The position numbers and the translations under genes were made by a program. This document shows positions 5,491-14,328 of a stretch of 15,931 nt of DNA, in pieces (the stretch's first letter is position 1; every line of letters starts with the position of its first letter). Origin of the DNA: JAFGJQ01 sp964586145 (GTDB lineage Bacteria; Planctomycetota; Phycisphaerae; UBA1845); assembly GCA_964586145.1 (NCBI GenBank), contig CAZPHH010000102.1, positions 1 through 15,931 on the forward strand, read 5' to 3'. A model generated the notes under the pieces. That model made no database searches and had not been told where the DNA came from. It was given only the letters and a program-made list of their open reading frames with translations.

Positions 5491-7164
5491 TCAGGCGGCC
5501 TGCCGCTCCCGGCCGGCGGCGAAGGCCACGGCGCCAATGAAGTATACGAGGGAACAGACCAGGAACCACTTCTTGTATTCCACCAGGTTCGCCTCCAGTT
5601 GCCCCGGATCGCCGAGGAACACGCGCAGCGGCAGCAACAGGCACACCACCAGAGCCAGCAGCGCCACCCCACCGAACAGCCGGTGCGCGATGCCGCCGCC
5701 CTCCCGTTTTGCCGAAGGCTCGGGCTTCACGGGACCCTGGCGGGCCGGTCGATCCCCGGCCGGTTCCGGCTCGGCTGCCAGTCCGCGGGCCGTGCCCGGC
5801 CAGACCCAGCACAGCCCCATGTAGACAAATGCGGCGATGAACCAGCCCGGCAGCCAGCGGAAGTTCAGGTGCACGTTCACATAGCCCATCGCCCAGCACG
5901 CGGCCAGGGTGACCAGCCAAGCGACCAATGCCGGCCCGTTCACTAGCACCCGCCGCTCTTCCGCCCAGTACCGCCGCAGGCCCAGTCGCGGGAACAGCCA
6001 GTGCTCGACAAACACGACTGCTCCGATCGGCATGAGCAGGATTCCGTAAATCGCCACGAAATCCAGGAGTCGCATGAAGAACACCGGGAAGCACGCGACA
6101 ATCGTGGTCACCACGCCGGCGGCCAGCGTGACCTTCCACCTCGGCCAGTTCGGCGTGGCGATCTGGAGGGCCAGGCCGGCGCGGTACATGGTGGGATTGG
6201 CCGTCGTCCAGCCCGCGAGCACCACCGCCACCGCGCCGGCGATCCCCACCGCCTGGTAGGCCATTTGGCCCGGGTTCAACCCCGCGACCATCGCCCCCAT
6301 GACGCCCGCGCACACCCAAGCCAGGAAGTGCCCCAGGTACATCCCGAACGCCGAGTAGAACCCATATCGCCACGATCGGGCATAGCGGAAGAGGGCCAGG
6401 TCCGACAGGCCCACGTGCATGGCCAGGTTGCAGAACCACGCGAAGAACAGCACGTGCCAGAGGCCCCACTTGTCCTGCCCTTCCAGCGGCACACCGTTCC
6501 ACACTTTCGTGTTGCAGATGTTCCACAACTCCGACAGGCTGTGGAACTCGCCCAGCTTCGGCAGCGACGCGACGGCCCCCGCCACGAAGACCAGGAACAT
6601 CCACGGCGAGCACACCGACGCAAACTGGGCCAGCTTCTTGAAACCCAGGATCGCCAGCAGCACGACGACCGCCCCGACGCCCAGCACCACCAGCACCCAT
6701 TCCACGCTGTTCGGATACACGTCCTCCAGCGCCGGGTGCTTGACGTTGAACATCAGGCTCACCGCGGAGGCCGACACCGCGATCATCGACCCGGCCAGGA
6801 TGCAGTACAGCCCCGCGTTGACGACGTTGTACAGCACCGTCAGCCCCGGCCCCGCGATGCGCCGCAGGTACCAGTACAGCGTCAGCCGCACCTGCACCGC
6901 AATGGGCGCGCAGATGAGCGCCCACGACAGCACCGCCAGCAGGTTGCCGATCACCAGGCCGATCAGCAGGTCGCGGGCCCGCAGGCCGTGCTGGACAAAC
7001 AGGGCGCCGATCACGAACTCCGTGGCCGCCACGTGCTCGCCCGCAAACAGCCCGGCAAACCGCCGGCCCGCGTGCAGCTTGTCCGGCGTGACGGGGGCCC
7101 GTTCGAACTCGTACAGCTTGTCCAGCCGCGCGGACAGCGCCGCCATTTCGCTTTGCGAAGCCAT
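5491..7164 (-). CDS. NCS1-type permease, candidate rhamnose-pathway transporter
   Basis: A 557-residue membrane protein of the nucleobase:cation symporter-1 (cytosine/purine permease-like) family. Supporting text is the GWTTANPTMYRAGL segment (318-331), comparable to the substrate/cation region of CodB-like proteins, and the FAWFCNLAMHVGLSDLALFRY segment around 241-261. About twelve membrane segments lie between residues 45 and 455. A charged Pro-rich linker (461-491) leads to two more predicted helices (495-513 and 532-550), which typical family members of about 440 residues lack. Known NCS1 substrates are nucleobases, hydantoins and vitamins. The position between rhamnosidase and aldolase, 16 bp after one and 27 bp before the other, implies a role in rhamnose or rhamnoside uptake (inference from context only). 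The start is well supported by AGGAGG seven bases upstream. The alternative is that it carries a nucleobase-like compound unrelated to rhamnose. Confidence 0.82.
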   Translation of the reverse strand: MASQSEMAALSARLDKLYEFERAPVTPDKLHAGRRFAGLFAGEHVAATEFVIGALFVQHGLRARDLLIGLVIGNLLAVLSWALICAPIAVQVRLTLYWYLRRIAGPGLTVLYNVVNAGLYCILAGSMIAVSASAVSLMFNVKHPALEDVYPNSVEWVLVVLGVGAVVVLLAILGFKKLAQFASVCSPWMFLVFVAGAVASLPKLGEFHSLSELWNICNTKVWNGVPLEGQDKWGLWHVLFFAWFCNLAMHVGLSDLALFRYARSWRYGFYSAFGMYLGHFLAWVCAGVMGAMVAGLNPGQMAYQAVGIAGAVAVVLAGWTTANPTMYRAGLALQIATPNWPRWKVTLAAGVVTTIVACFPVFFMRLLDFVAIYGILLMPIGAVVFVEHWLFPRLGLRRYWAEERRVLVNGPALVAWLVTLAACWAMGYVNVHLNFRWLPGWFIAAFVYMGLCWVWPGTARGLAAEPEPAGDRPARQGPVKPEPSAKREGGGIAHRLFGGVALLALVVCLLLPLRVFLGDPGQLEANLVEYKKWFLVCSLVYFIGAVAFAAGRERQAA

Positions 7165-7180
7165 GCGGAACCTCCTGCGT

Positions 7181-9973
7181 TCAATCCGCCTGCGACACGA
7201 ACCGGTATTGACCTGCTCCCACCTCGAACACCGCGCCTTCCGGCCCGACCCTCTCGCACTTCACTCCGGGCGCCGACTCGACCGCCTGGCCATCGCGCAA
7301 AATGACCTGGCCCGACTCGCTGACCGTGGCCTTTTTCGGATCGGACACGGGCACCACCACGGTGGCGGTGGTGTTCGCGGGAATGGTGACGTCCAGGCAG
7401 AACTCCCCCTTGTTCCGTCGCCAGGCGCTGCGGATGAGGCCGTGAGGCGAACGCGTCTGCGCCCGGACCCAGGAAAGCTCCTGCACCGGCACGGGGCGGA
7501 TTTCGAAATGCTTGAAGGCCGGCTGGTCCTCGTCCGGCCGGATGCCGCCGAGGTACTCGTACATCCAGATGGCCAGGTCGCCCACCAGCATCAGGTGGTT
7601 GCCGGAGTTCATCCCCGGGTCGGCCGTGTCGCCGTTCCAGAGCTCCCATACCGTGGTGGCCCCGTGGTCCACCATGTAGCCCCAGCTCGGATACGTGCGC
7701 TGGGTGGCCAGGGTGAAAGCCAGGTCCGCCCGGCCATAGTCGGACAGCACCCGCATCAGCCATTGCCCGCCGATTAGGCCGGTGGCGATGTGCCGGTTGT
7801 TCTCTTCCACAATGCTCCGCACCAGCCGGGCGAACACCCCCGGCGCTTCCGCCTCCGGCACCAGCCCGAACGCCAACGGCAGCACGCTCGACGTCTGTGC
7901 GCCGTTGTCGTACTGCTTCTTCTCCGCGTCGAAGAATCGGTTGTGGAAGGCGGTTCGCACGGCCTCTGCCTGCTTCGCGAAGCTCGCCGCATCGTCGGCC
8001 TCGCCGAGGATGCGGGCGTAACGGGCCATGCGCTGGAGGTTGTCGTAATAGTAGGCCGTGGCCAGGAGCGGGCCGGCCGTCTTGCGGGCGGGGTCCTTGC
8101 TGTGGATGAGTTCCGGGGACTCCGGCGGAACGCACCAGTCGCCGTAGGTGTCACGGCTCAGGATGCCGTTCTCCAGATGCTGTGCCAGGAAAGCCATCCA
8201 CCGTTTCAGGCTGGGATAGTGCTGCTGAAGCACCTGTCGATCGTCGTGCAGTGTGTGCAGCCAGCCGGGAATGATCACGTAGGCCGCCGGCCAGGTGACG
8301 TTGCCGGAGTACAGCGGCCAGAACGGCGGGGCCACGTCGGGGATGATTCCCTCTTCGTTCTGGGCGTCGGCGATGTCGATCAGCCACTTGCGGAAGACGG
8401 AGGCCACCGCAAAGTCGTACATCTCCGCCTTGGACTGGGTGGCGATATCACCTAACCAGCCCTGGCGTTCGTCCCGCTGCGGGCAGTCGGTGGGGATGCT
8501 CCGCAGGTTGCCCCGCACGCCCCAGACGATGTTGCGGTGAATCCGGTTCAGCAACTCGTTTGAGCACGCGAATGAGCCGATCCGCTCCACGTCGGTGTGC
8601 ACCGCGCGGGCGGTCAGCGTGTCGAGCGTCGGCCGGCCGGGAAAGCCTGTGAGTTCCACGTACCGGAAGCCGTGATACGTGAATCGCGGCTCGTAGGTCT
8701 CCACGCCGTCGCCCCGCAGCACGTACGTGTCCGTCACCTTGGCCGAGCGCATGTTCTCGACGCTCAGCGTGCCGTCGGGATGGAGGGTCTCCGCGTGCCG
8801 CAGGGTGACCGTGTTGCCCCGCTCTCCCTGGACAGTCAGGCGGACCCAGCCCACCAGGTTCTGGCCGAAGTCGAAGACGTACACGCCGGGCTGCGGCTGG
8901 TCCATATGGACCGGCCGCAGCGATTCCGTCACGCGGTGCGGCGGCATCATCTGCGCCGCCGGGCGGCCGGCGGGCGCGTCCAGCGCCTGGGCCAGGTGCC
9001 ACTGTGTGTCATCAAATGCGGCGGTGGCCCAGCCGTCCATCTCCAGGCGGGCGTCGTAGACCTCGCCGTCGTAGTCGTTGTTCGCCCGGATCGGGCCGTT
9101 GGTCGTGAGCTTCCACGATTCGTCGCTGACCAGTTGCTGCGTGCTGCCGTCCGCCATTTCCAGATCAAGCTGGAACCGCAGCACGGGCAGCCCGTACGTG
9201 ATGGTCGCAATGGGCACTTTGATGCGCGGCGCGTAGTACCGGCCATTGCCCAGAATGACGCCCACCGCGTTGCCGCCCGCCCGCACCTGCGTCGTGACGT
9301 CGTACGTCACGTACAGGCACCGTCGAGAGTAATCCGTCAGCACCGGGTCCAGCACGTGGTCGCCGATGCGCTGGCCGTTGACGTACAGCTCGTAGTAGCC
9401 CAGCCCGCAGATATACGCGGTCGCTCGACGCACCCCGCCCGACACGTCGAACGCCCGCCGCAGCATCCGGGCAGGCAGGGGCCGCAACTCCGGGTCGGGT
9501 TTCGCTTCGTCGGTTGCGGGAGGCTCTTCCGCGGCGCCGATCCACTTGCCCTTCCAGTCCGACGGTCCCAGCAGCCCCATGCTCCAGGCGGCCGGTTCGC
9601 TCCAGGGCGAGGCCTCGCCTTGTGAATCCCACGTGCGCACCCGCCACTGGCAGACCTGGCCGGAGGTGAGCGTCTTTCCGGCGTACGAAACCTGGACGGA
9701 GCGGTCCGCCTCCACCCGATCCGAATCCCAAACCGTTTCCTCACCCGACGTGACCACAATCTGGTAGGCCGACTGCATCGCGCCGCGCCGCGGGTCATTC
9801 ACCTCCCACGACAAACGCGGCTGCGGCGTATCGATCCCCAGCGGGTTTGTCAGATACTCGCACCGCAGGTTCTCCGGCGGGCCCGCCGCCCCCAGCGCGG
9901 CGCCGGCTGCCGCCATTGTGATTCCAGCCATCAGCAGAACCTCCCAGCGTGTGCAGGCACGATGTGTTCTCAT
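7181..9973 (-). CDS. Secreted alpha-L-rhamnosidase, GH78
   Basis: A 930-residue inverting glycoside hydrolase that releases terminal alpha-L-rhamnose from plant or algal glycans and glycosides. Domain order: signal peptide (basic MRTHRACTRWE, hydrophobic core about 12-30), N-terminal fibronectin-like domain (PQPRLSWEV to WSMG, about 50-133), beta-sandwich domains (about 140-460), an alpha/alpha barrel with DCPQRDERQGWLGD (496-509), and a C-terminal beta domain after about 810. Glu502 is the expected general acid and Glu777 (TTVWELWNGD) the expected general base. The start is debatable. The ATG at 9973 gives the better signal peptide and has GAGG seven bases upstream. The ATG at 9931 has the stronger GGGAGG eight bases upstream but removes the basic n-region. 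The protein is full length with no frame break. It follows the regulator by 42 bp, so it is the first structural gene of the operon. It probably acts in the periplasm or outside the cell. Confidence 0.93.
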   Translation of the reverse strand: MRTHRACTRWEVLLMAGITMAAAGAALGAAGPPENLRCEYLTNPLGIDTPQPRLSWEVNDPRRGAMQSAYQIVVTSGEETVWDSDRVEADRSVQVSYAGKTLTSGQVCQWRVRTWDSQGEASPWSEPAAWSMGLLGPSDWKGKWIGAAEEPPATDEAKPDPELRPLPARMLRRAFDVSGGVRRATAYICGLGYYELYVNGQRIGDHVLDPVLTDYSRRCLYVTYDVTTQVRAGGNAVGVILGNGRYYAPRIKVPIATITYGLPVLRFQLDLEMADGSTQQLVSDESWKLTTNGPIRANNDYDGEVYDARLEMDGWATAAFDDTQWHLAQALDAPAGRPAAQMMPPHRVTESLRPVHMDQPQPGVYVFDFGQNLVGWVRLTVQGERGNTVTLRHAETLHPDGTLSVENMRSAKVTDTYVLRGDGVETYEPRFTYHGFRYVELTGFPGRPTLDTLTARAVHTDVERIGSFACSNELLNRIHRNIVWGVRGNLRSIPTDCPQRDERQGWLGDIATQSKAEMYDFAVASVFRKWLIDIADAQNEEGIIPDVAPPFWPLYSGNVTWPAAYVIIPGWLHTLHDDRQVLQQHYPSLKRWMAFLAQHLENGILSRDTYGDWCVPPESPELIHSKDPARKTAGPLLATAYYYDNLQRMARYARILGEADDAASFAKQAEAVRTAFHNRFFDAEKKQYDNGAQTSSVLPLAFGLVPEAEAPGVFARLVRSIVEENNRHIATGLIGGQWLMRVLSDYGRADLAFTLATQRTYPSWGYMVDHGATTVWELWNGDTADPGMNSGNHLMLVGDLAIWMYEYLGGIRPDEDQPAFKHFEIRPVPVQELSWVRAQTRSPHGLIRSAWRRNKGEFCLDVTIPANTTATVVVPVSDPKKATVSESGQVILRDGQAVESAPGVKCERVGPEGAVFEVGAGQYRFVSQAD

Positions 9974-10015
9974 GGGTTTGCCTCGCTCCTGCCGTTCCCC
10001 GTGCGGCGAAGATGG

Positions 10016-10777
10016 TCATTCGGCGATCTCAGTCCGTACGTGACGCCGATCCAGTTCGGGAAGCACCGCCGGATCGACGCGCCGGTCCGTGATCACCACG
10101 TCCACGTCCTTCACGTCTGCAAAAAACACGACAGATTTGACACCGAATTTGCTGTGATCGGCCAGCAGATACGTCTCGTCCGCCAGATCCATCATCCGGC
10201 GTTTCAGGCGGGCATGCTCGTCGGCTGCTTCGCTCAGCCCCCGGACAAGGTCCACGCCCTTGCTCGACAGGAAAAGCTTGCCGATGTGAAGCCGCGACAG
10301 GGCCTCCTCCGCAAAAGAGCCCACGAACGACTGCGACGCCACGTCCAACATGCCGCCCGTGGAAACCACCTGGATCCGCGGCCGTGACATCAGCAGCGTG
10401 GCCACTTCCATCGAGTTGGTCAGGACCGTCAGCGGCCGGTCCGGCAGGGCCCGGGCCAGGCAGTACACCGTCGAACTGGCGTCCAGGGCGATGATGTCGC
10501 CCTCCCCCACGAAGCGAGCGGCGGCCGCGCCGATCGATTCCTTCTCCGCGGAGTGCCTGGCCCGCCGAACGTCGAACGGCACTTCCCGGCGCTCTTCCGG
10601 CAACGGCATCGCGCCGCCGTGCGTGCGAATCAGCTTCCCCTCGCTGTCGAGCTTCTCGAGGTCCCGCCGAATGGTCTCTTCCGCCACGTTCAGCCATTGG
10701 GCCAGCTCCGAGACCCGGACCGCCCCCGCGCGACCGACCCGGTTGAGGATCTCCTGGTGACGCTGCCTGGCTAACAT
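10016..10777 (-). CDS. DeoR-family transcriptional regulator of the rhamnose operon
   Basis: A 253-residue DeoR-type regulator. The winged helix-turn-helix is within residues 1-55, with the family signature VSELAQWLNVAEETIRRDLEKL followed closely by EGKLIRTHGGA. The sugar-phosphate sensor domain shows LDASSTV, TNSMEVA, STGG, SSKGVD and LLADHSKFG. Such proteins usually repress sugar operons and release DNA when a phosphorylated intermediate binds; rhamnulose 1-phosphate would be the logical ligand here (inference). An ATG at 10777 with GGAGG four bases upstream is preferred to the GTG at 10795, which would put the ribosome site inside the gene. It is the first gene of the operon and probably controls its own promoter, where repeated TGCCCG half-sites lie between the -35 and -10 boxes. 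It is not an AraC-type RhaS/RhaR as in E. coli. Confidence 0.92.
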   Translation of the reverse strand: MLARQRHQEILNRVGRAGAVRVSELAQWLNVAEETIRRDLEKLDSEGKLIRTHGGAMPLPEERREVPFDVRRARHSAEKESIGAAAARFVGEGDIIALDASSTVYCLARALPDRPLTVLTNSMEVATLLMSRPRIQVVSTGGMLDVASQSFVGSFAEEALSRLHIGKLFLSSKGVDLVRGLSEAADEHARLKRRMMDLADETYLLADHSKFGVKSVVFFADVKDVDVVITDRRVDPAVLPELDRRHVRTEIAE

Positions 10778-10837
10778 GCTTCCTCCGAGCGACACGAAAA
10801 CCGCCCAGTCGTGCCAATAGGCATGGTTTCCCGACAG

Positions 10838-10866
10838 ATTCTGCCCGTTTTTGCCCGAAATGTCAA
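10838..10866 (-). promoter_or_regulatory. Sigma-70-type promoter of the rhamnose operon
   Basis: On the minus strand the exact consensus TTGACA (10866-10861) is followed after 17 bases by CAGAAT (10843-10838, four of six matches to TATAAT). This puts the start of transcription near 10831, about 54 bases before the regulator ATG, leaving room for its GGAGG ribosome site. It is the only convincing promoter I found between the regulator and the end of rhaB. Confidence 0.65.
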
Positions 10867-10900
10867 CTTGTTACAAGCTGATTAAGTGGGATTTTGCCCG
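10842..10900. promoter_or_regulatory. Candidate operator: repeated TGCCCG half-sites
   Basis: On the + strand TGCCCG occurs at 10842-10847, 10852-10857 and 10895-10900. The last two are part of the longer TTTTGCCCG (10849-10857 and 10892-10900). The first two are exactly 10 bp apart and lie within the promoter spacer and -10 box. The third is 43 bp, about four helical turns, further upstream. A small palindrome CTTG-TTA-CAAG (10867-10877) sits between. Direct repeats on one face of the helix fit a repressor that occludes and loops the promoter. The assignment to the neighbouring DeoR protein is inference. Confidence 0.5.
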
Positions 10901-11005
10901 ATTTGGCTACCAAGCGGAAGAGGGCGACCGGGCCGCACGACGCGCCGACCCGGCCGCCCCCCATTCTCCCTTCGCAATTTGCTATTCGCAAATCGTCATT
11001 CGGTC

Positions 11006-12820
11006 TCAGCTCCCCGTCACGGTCATCTGCTTGTCGTAGGCAAGCTGGAACTTGTACTCCTGCGATGCGGCGGACAGGCCGAAGGTCTGGGCCGGCACGT
11101 CCAGGTCCCACCGGAGAATGCCGTTGCCCCGCAGGTCGCGGCGATAGGTCGGGTCGTCGCTGAGCGTGTCCTCGCCGGCCAGCAGGGTCACCTTGATGTC
11201 CGAGCCGCGGGAGACGGGCAGCCGGTCAATCACCCGGACCTTCGCGGGCTGGCTGCCGAAGTTCTCCACGGCCAGCCGGTACGTGAACGTGACTTCCCGA
11301 TTGCCGCCCTGGATGGTCTCCGCCTTCTCCACCAACTCCCGCGAGGCCCGCAGCGTGGAATCGATCCCAAAACCCAGCACGAACGGCTCACCCACCGCGA
11401 CCGTCGGCAACTGCCCCTGCCCGACGAACTGGCCTTCCATAAACGCAGAGACCGGGCCGGCCAGCAACACCTGCTCGCCCTGGTTCGAGAGGGACGCTTC
11501 CTCATACACGTAGTCCGTCAGCAGCGGCGTGGCCAGCTTGTAGAAGTCCGCCTTCATCGGCAGCGCCGCGATCTGGATGAGTTGCTGGTCCGACCGGCTC
11601 GGCAGCGTGGTCCGGCCGGTCAACTCGTACGTCACACTGAAGCCCTCGTCGGTCGACGCAACGCGATCCACTTTGCCGCGCAGGCCGCCGGTGGCCGACA
11701 GATCCAGCAACTGGATGCGCATGGCCAGGGTGTTGAGTTCGTTGTCCAGGTCTGCCTGCCATGGCGCGGCCAGAAAATCCATCGACCCCTGCGCCATCTG
11801 CTGTGCCATGACGGCGTTGCTGGCGATCACGTTGTCGAGGTTTCGCCGGTTCACCGCCTGCGAACGCTGTTGGGCCAGGTCGTTCCAGGCCTGGGTGTAG
11901 GCCGTCTTGCCGGAGACTTGCGGCACCGCGTCGATCGAGGCCAGCGACACCTTCAGAGGCTCGATCGTCGGGGAACGGGCGGCCAGGGCGGGCGTGGCCG
12001 TCGAAAGGGTCATTTCCACGTCGGTCCAGTCCTCCCCACTCATCTGCTGGATGGAGGCGTTGTACTCGATGGTCACCGCGTCGCGATCGGCCCCGGCCCG
12101 CGCGTTGTACGACGGGAACCACGTGGCCCGGTCCACCAGGTAGCGAAGCCGCAGCTTTCCACCGTCCGGCCGCCTCACTTCAACGAATACAACGGCCTCC
12201 CGCACGGTCCGGGTGGACTCGCCGGTGAGCTCTTTGCGCTGCCGCTGGAGCAAGCCGATCTGCTCGTTGAGCGCTCGCTCTTCGCGGGCGAGCTCCAGGT
12301 CTCGCTCGGCCAAAGCCTTGCGTTGTTCGTACACGTACTCCGACAGGTCCTTGAGCGTCTGGGCGTTCAGCACGCCCCGGCTGAGTTCCAGACCGGCCGT
12401 CGGGGCCACAAAGGCTTCCAGCTTGTCGAGATAGTCCTTGCGTTCGGTCAGGACGGTCCGGTGGCGGGCATTTGCCTGCTGCTGGTCCTGCACGGCACGA
12501 ATCTGCTCGTCCAGGCCCCGAACCTCTTCGCGAACGTCCTGGGCCACCGGACGCAGGCGGTAGCGGACGGAGCGGATTTCTACGCCGTCGGCCGACTCGG
12601 CAAACAGGCTGCCTTCCACCGTGCGGCCGGGTAGATCGGTAATCACGACCTCGCGAAGCCCGGCCGGCCCCGGCACGTCCACGAGCCGCGTGACCAGGGC
12701 CTGCCCGCGATAAACCGTCACCGCGTCCAGGGCGCCCTTGGTTTCAAACGGCTCCTGCGCCCACGCCGTCATTGTGTATGTCAATACGATTCCCGCGACC
12801 ATCCAGCGTGCCGCTTGCAT
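11006..12820 (-). CDS. Secreted DUF4140/DUF4139 protein (MuiA-like)
   Basis: A 604-residue protein with a clear signal peptide (MQAARWMVAGIVLTYTMTAWA, likely cut before QEP). After it comes a DUF4140-like beta domain (about 30-92, ALDAVTVYRGQALVTR), a long charged coiled coil (about 95-205, rich in E, Q, R), and a DUF4139-type domain with the family text RATWFPSYNARAG (231-243) and SGEDWTDVEMTLST (261-274). The C-terminal part has alternating beta-strand text ending at TGS. Relatives are named after a mucoidy-inhibitor gene, but the biochemical role is unknown. Most are predicted periplasmic or surface proteins. The start is certain: AGGAGGT lies six bases before the ATG. It is transcribed in the same direction as the rhamnose operon and ends 228 bp before the regulator start, with that operon's own promoter in between, so I take it to be a separate unit. 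I see no functional link to rhamnose. Confidence 0.85.
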   Translation of the reverse strand: MQAARWMVAGIVLTYTMTAWAQEPFETKGALDAVTVYRGQALVTRLVDVPGPAGLREVVITDLPGRTVEGSLFAESADGVEIRSVRYRLRPVAQDVREEVRGLDEQIRAVQDQQQANARHRTVLTERKDYLDKLEAFVAPTAGLELSRGVLNAQTLKDLSEYVYEQRKALAERDLELAREERALNEQIGLLQRQRKELTGESTRTVREAVVFVEVRRPDGGKLRLRYLVDRATWFPSYNARAGADRDAVTIEYNASIQQMSGEDWTDVEMTLSTATPALAARSPTIEPLKVSLASIDAVPQVSGKTAYTQAWNDLAQQRSQAVNRRNLDNVIASNAVMAQQMAQGSMDFLAAPWQADLDNELNTLAMRIQLLDLSATGGLRGKVDRVASTDEGFSVTYELTGRTTLPSRSDQQLIQIAALPMKADFYKLATPLLTDYVYEEASLSNQGEQVLLAGPVSAFMEGQFVGQGQLPTVAVGEPFVLGFGIDSTLRASRELVEKAETIQGGNREVTFTYRLAVENFGSQPAKVRVIDRLPVSRGSDIKVTLLAGEDTLSDDPTYRRDLRGNGILRWDLDVPAQTFGLSAASQEYKFQLAYDKQMTVTGS

Positions 12821-13080
12821 GGCTATACCTCCTGCGAATTGTTCCTGTTACCAACGGATACTGTCCTGCTCCAGTGTACAACGCGGCGGGTCAAAGGGTT
12901 GTAAGGGAATTGTAACGACAAGCTGGGGGGAGGGGCCGTTGATCAGGAACGCGGGGATGCGGAAGCGGGGCGTCGCGTCACCCCATTCGTATGAACCTGC
13001 GCAGGGTTCGAAGAGCCCGGACGATTCCTGTGCCACTGGACCGAAGACCGGCCGCCGTCGCGGGGGTCTATCCGGCCCAC
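12821..13080. other. Intergenic stretch with no clear feature
   Basis: The 260 bases between the phosphoesterase stop and the DUF4139 start should hold the promoter of the latter. Near 12885-12920 the minus strand has AT-richer text with TTACAA and TTTGACC, but no pair of boxes has acceptable spacing. No small gene with a ribosome site and no terminator hairpin followed by a T-run was found. Confidence 0.4.
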
Positions 13081-14328
13081 CTATGTCGTCCCGCGCGTCC
13101 TGCGCAAGGTTAGGTGGATGATCTCCGCGGGAGCGTTGATCCGCAAGGGGAACCAGTTCCCCACCCCGTTGGACACGACAAGCGCCGACGCCCCCTGGCG
13201 ATACAGCCCCGAGCAGTACTTGAACAGAATCGACCCCGCGCCAAGCTCCGGGGTCAACATGAACTGGCCGCCGTGCGTGTGGCCGGCGAGCGTCAGCGGG
13301 ACGCCGGCTTCCGCCGCCCGGTCGAAGGCGTGCGGGTGATGAGCGAGCACAATCGTGAACGCATCCGGTCGCCGCAAAGCGAGCAGACGGTCCATCTCGT
13401 CATGGACGGACCGGCCGTATCCCCCCCACCGCAGCCCCAGCACCTGCACGCGCTGCCCCCGGATCCTCCGCACAACCGACTCATTGATCAGCAGCGACAA
13501 ACCCGCACGCCGAACGCGCCCTTCAAACTCGGCACGGCCCTCGAACAAGTCGTGGTTGCCCTCGCACAGGAACAGCCGCTCCGCCGGCGCCAGCCGCTGA
13601 AGCACGTCCAGCCCGGTGGGCAGATCGGCCAGGGCGTGGTCGATCAGATCGCCGGTGAACATCACGAGATCCGGCCGCAGGGCCTGGGTGCGCGCCACCA
13701 GCTCATCGAGAATCGGACCGTTCGTGAAGCGGCCCACGTGCAGGTCGCTCACGTGGACGATCGTCAACCCGTCCAGAACCGCCGGCAGCCCCGGAAGAGA
13801 CACGTCGAGCCGGCGGACCCGAAACGTGGCGAGCTGCGACATGGCCCGGGCCTGCCCGCCGCCGGTCGCCAGCAGCGGTATGGCGGTCAGGGCGGCCACC
13901 AGCACCTGGCGGCGCGTCGGCTGGAGAGACCGTTGGCCGACAACCGGTGCCTCGACAGGATCGTCGCCCGCACCCACGCCCGGTTCCGGGACTCTCCGAG
14001 GCTTCAAAGAGCGGGCCAGCCGCGTGCCGCCCTGTCCGGCCAGCCAGACGGCCGTGGCACCGCTCAGTGCGACGATGGTGAGCGGCAGGATCAGCAGATG
14101 CCAGATGTAGCACACGCCGAGCAGCACGTTCGGTACGGCGGCGGTGTGCCCGGTCAGCCTGGATAGGACCACCCAGGCATACAACCCGAGGTTACCGCCG
14201 ACGAAGGCCGCCAGGCCGATCCGCCATCGCCCGCTGCGGGGCAGACGCCGCAGACGCCGATCCGCCCAGTACCACCAGACGGCGGCCAGAACGGGCAGTC
14301 CCAGCAGGATGAGTCGAACGACGAGCAC
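13081..14328 (-). CDS. Membrane-anchored calcineurin-like metallophosphoesterase
   Basis: A 415-residue protein with three N-terminal membrane helices (about 2-22, 38-57 and 66-98), a cytoplasmic-looking linker, then a TRRQVLVAALTAIP segment (138-151) resembling a twin-arginine signal or fourth helix, and a metallophosphoesterase domain from about 187. All metal-site motifs are present: SDLHVGR (Asp195, His197), GDLID (Asp227), GNHD (Asn258, His259), HHPHAFD (330-336) and GHTHGGQ (His350, His352). This is the architecture of YkuE/YaeI-like enzymes, which act on phosphodiesters or lipid phosphates outside the inner leaflet; the substrate here is unknown. The start codon is GTG with no recognisable ribosome site upstream, so the exact N-terminus is uncertain, though a start before the first helix is required. 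The gene is 111 bp downstream of aroA in the same direction. Confidence 0.88.
   Translation of the reverse strand: MLVVRLILLGLPVLAAVWWYWADRRLRRLPRSGRWRIGLAAFVGGNLGLYAWVVLSRLTGHTAAVPNVLLGVCYIWHLLILPLTIVALSGATAVWLAGQGGTRLARSLKPRRVPEPGVGAGDDPVEAPVVGQRSLQPTRRQVLVAALTAIPLLATGGGQARAMSQLATFRVRRLDVSLPGLPAVLDGLTIVHVSDLHVGRFTNGPILDELVARTQALRPDLVMFTGDLIDHALADLPTGLDVLQRLAPAERLFLCEGNHDLFEGRAEFEGRVRRAGLSLLINESVVRRIRGQRVQVLGLRWGGYGRSVHDEMDRLLALRRPDAFTIVLAHHPHAFDRAAEAGVPLTLAGHTHGGQFMLTPELGAGSILFKYCSGLYRQGASALVVSNGVGNWFPLRINAPAEIIHLTLRRTRGTT

Noticed and set aside
7011..8135. Alternative minus-strand frame overlapping the permease and rhamnosidase
   Set aside because: Both overlapped genes have full family motifs in their own frames; this frame is Arg/Gly/Pro-rich and has no motif.
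10977..10993. Inverted repeat ATTTGC-TATTC-GCAAAT as terminator of the DUF4139 gene
   Set aside because: The stem is only six AT-rich pairs and no T-run follows on the minus strand. It is too weak to call.
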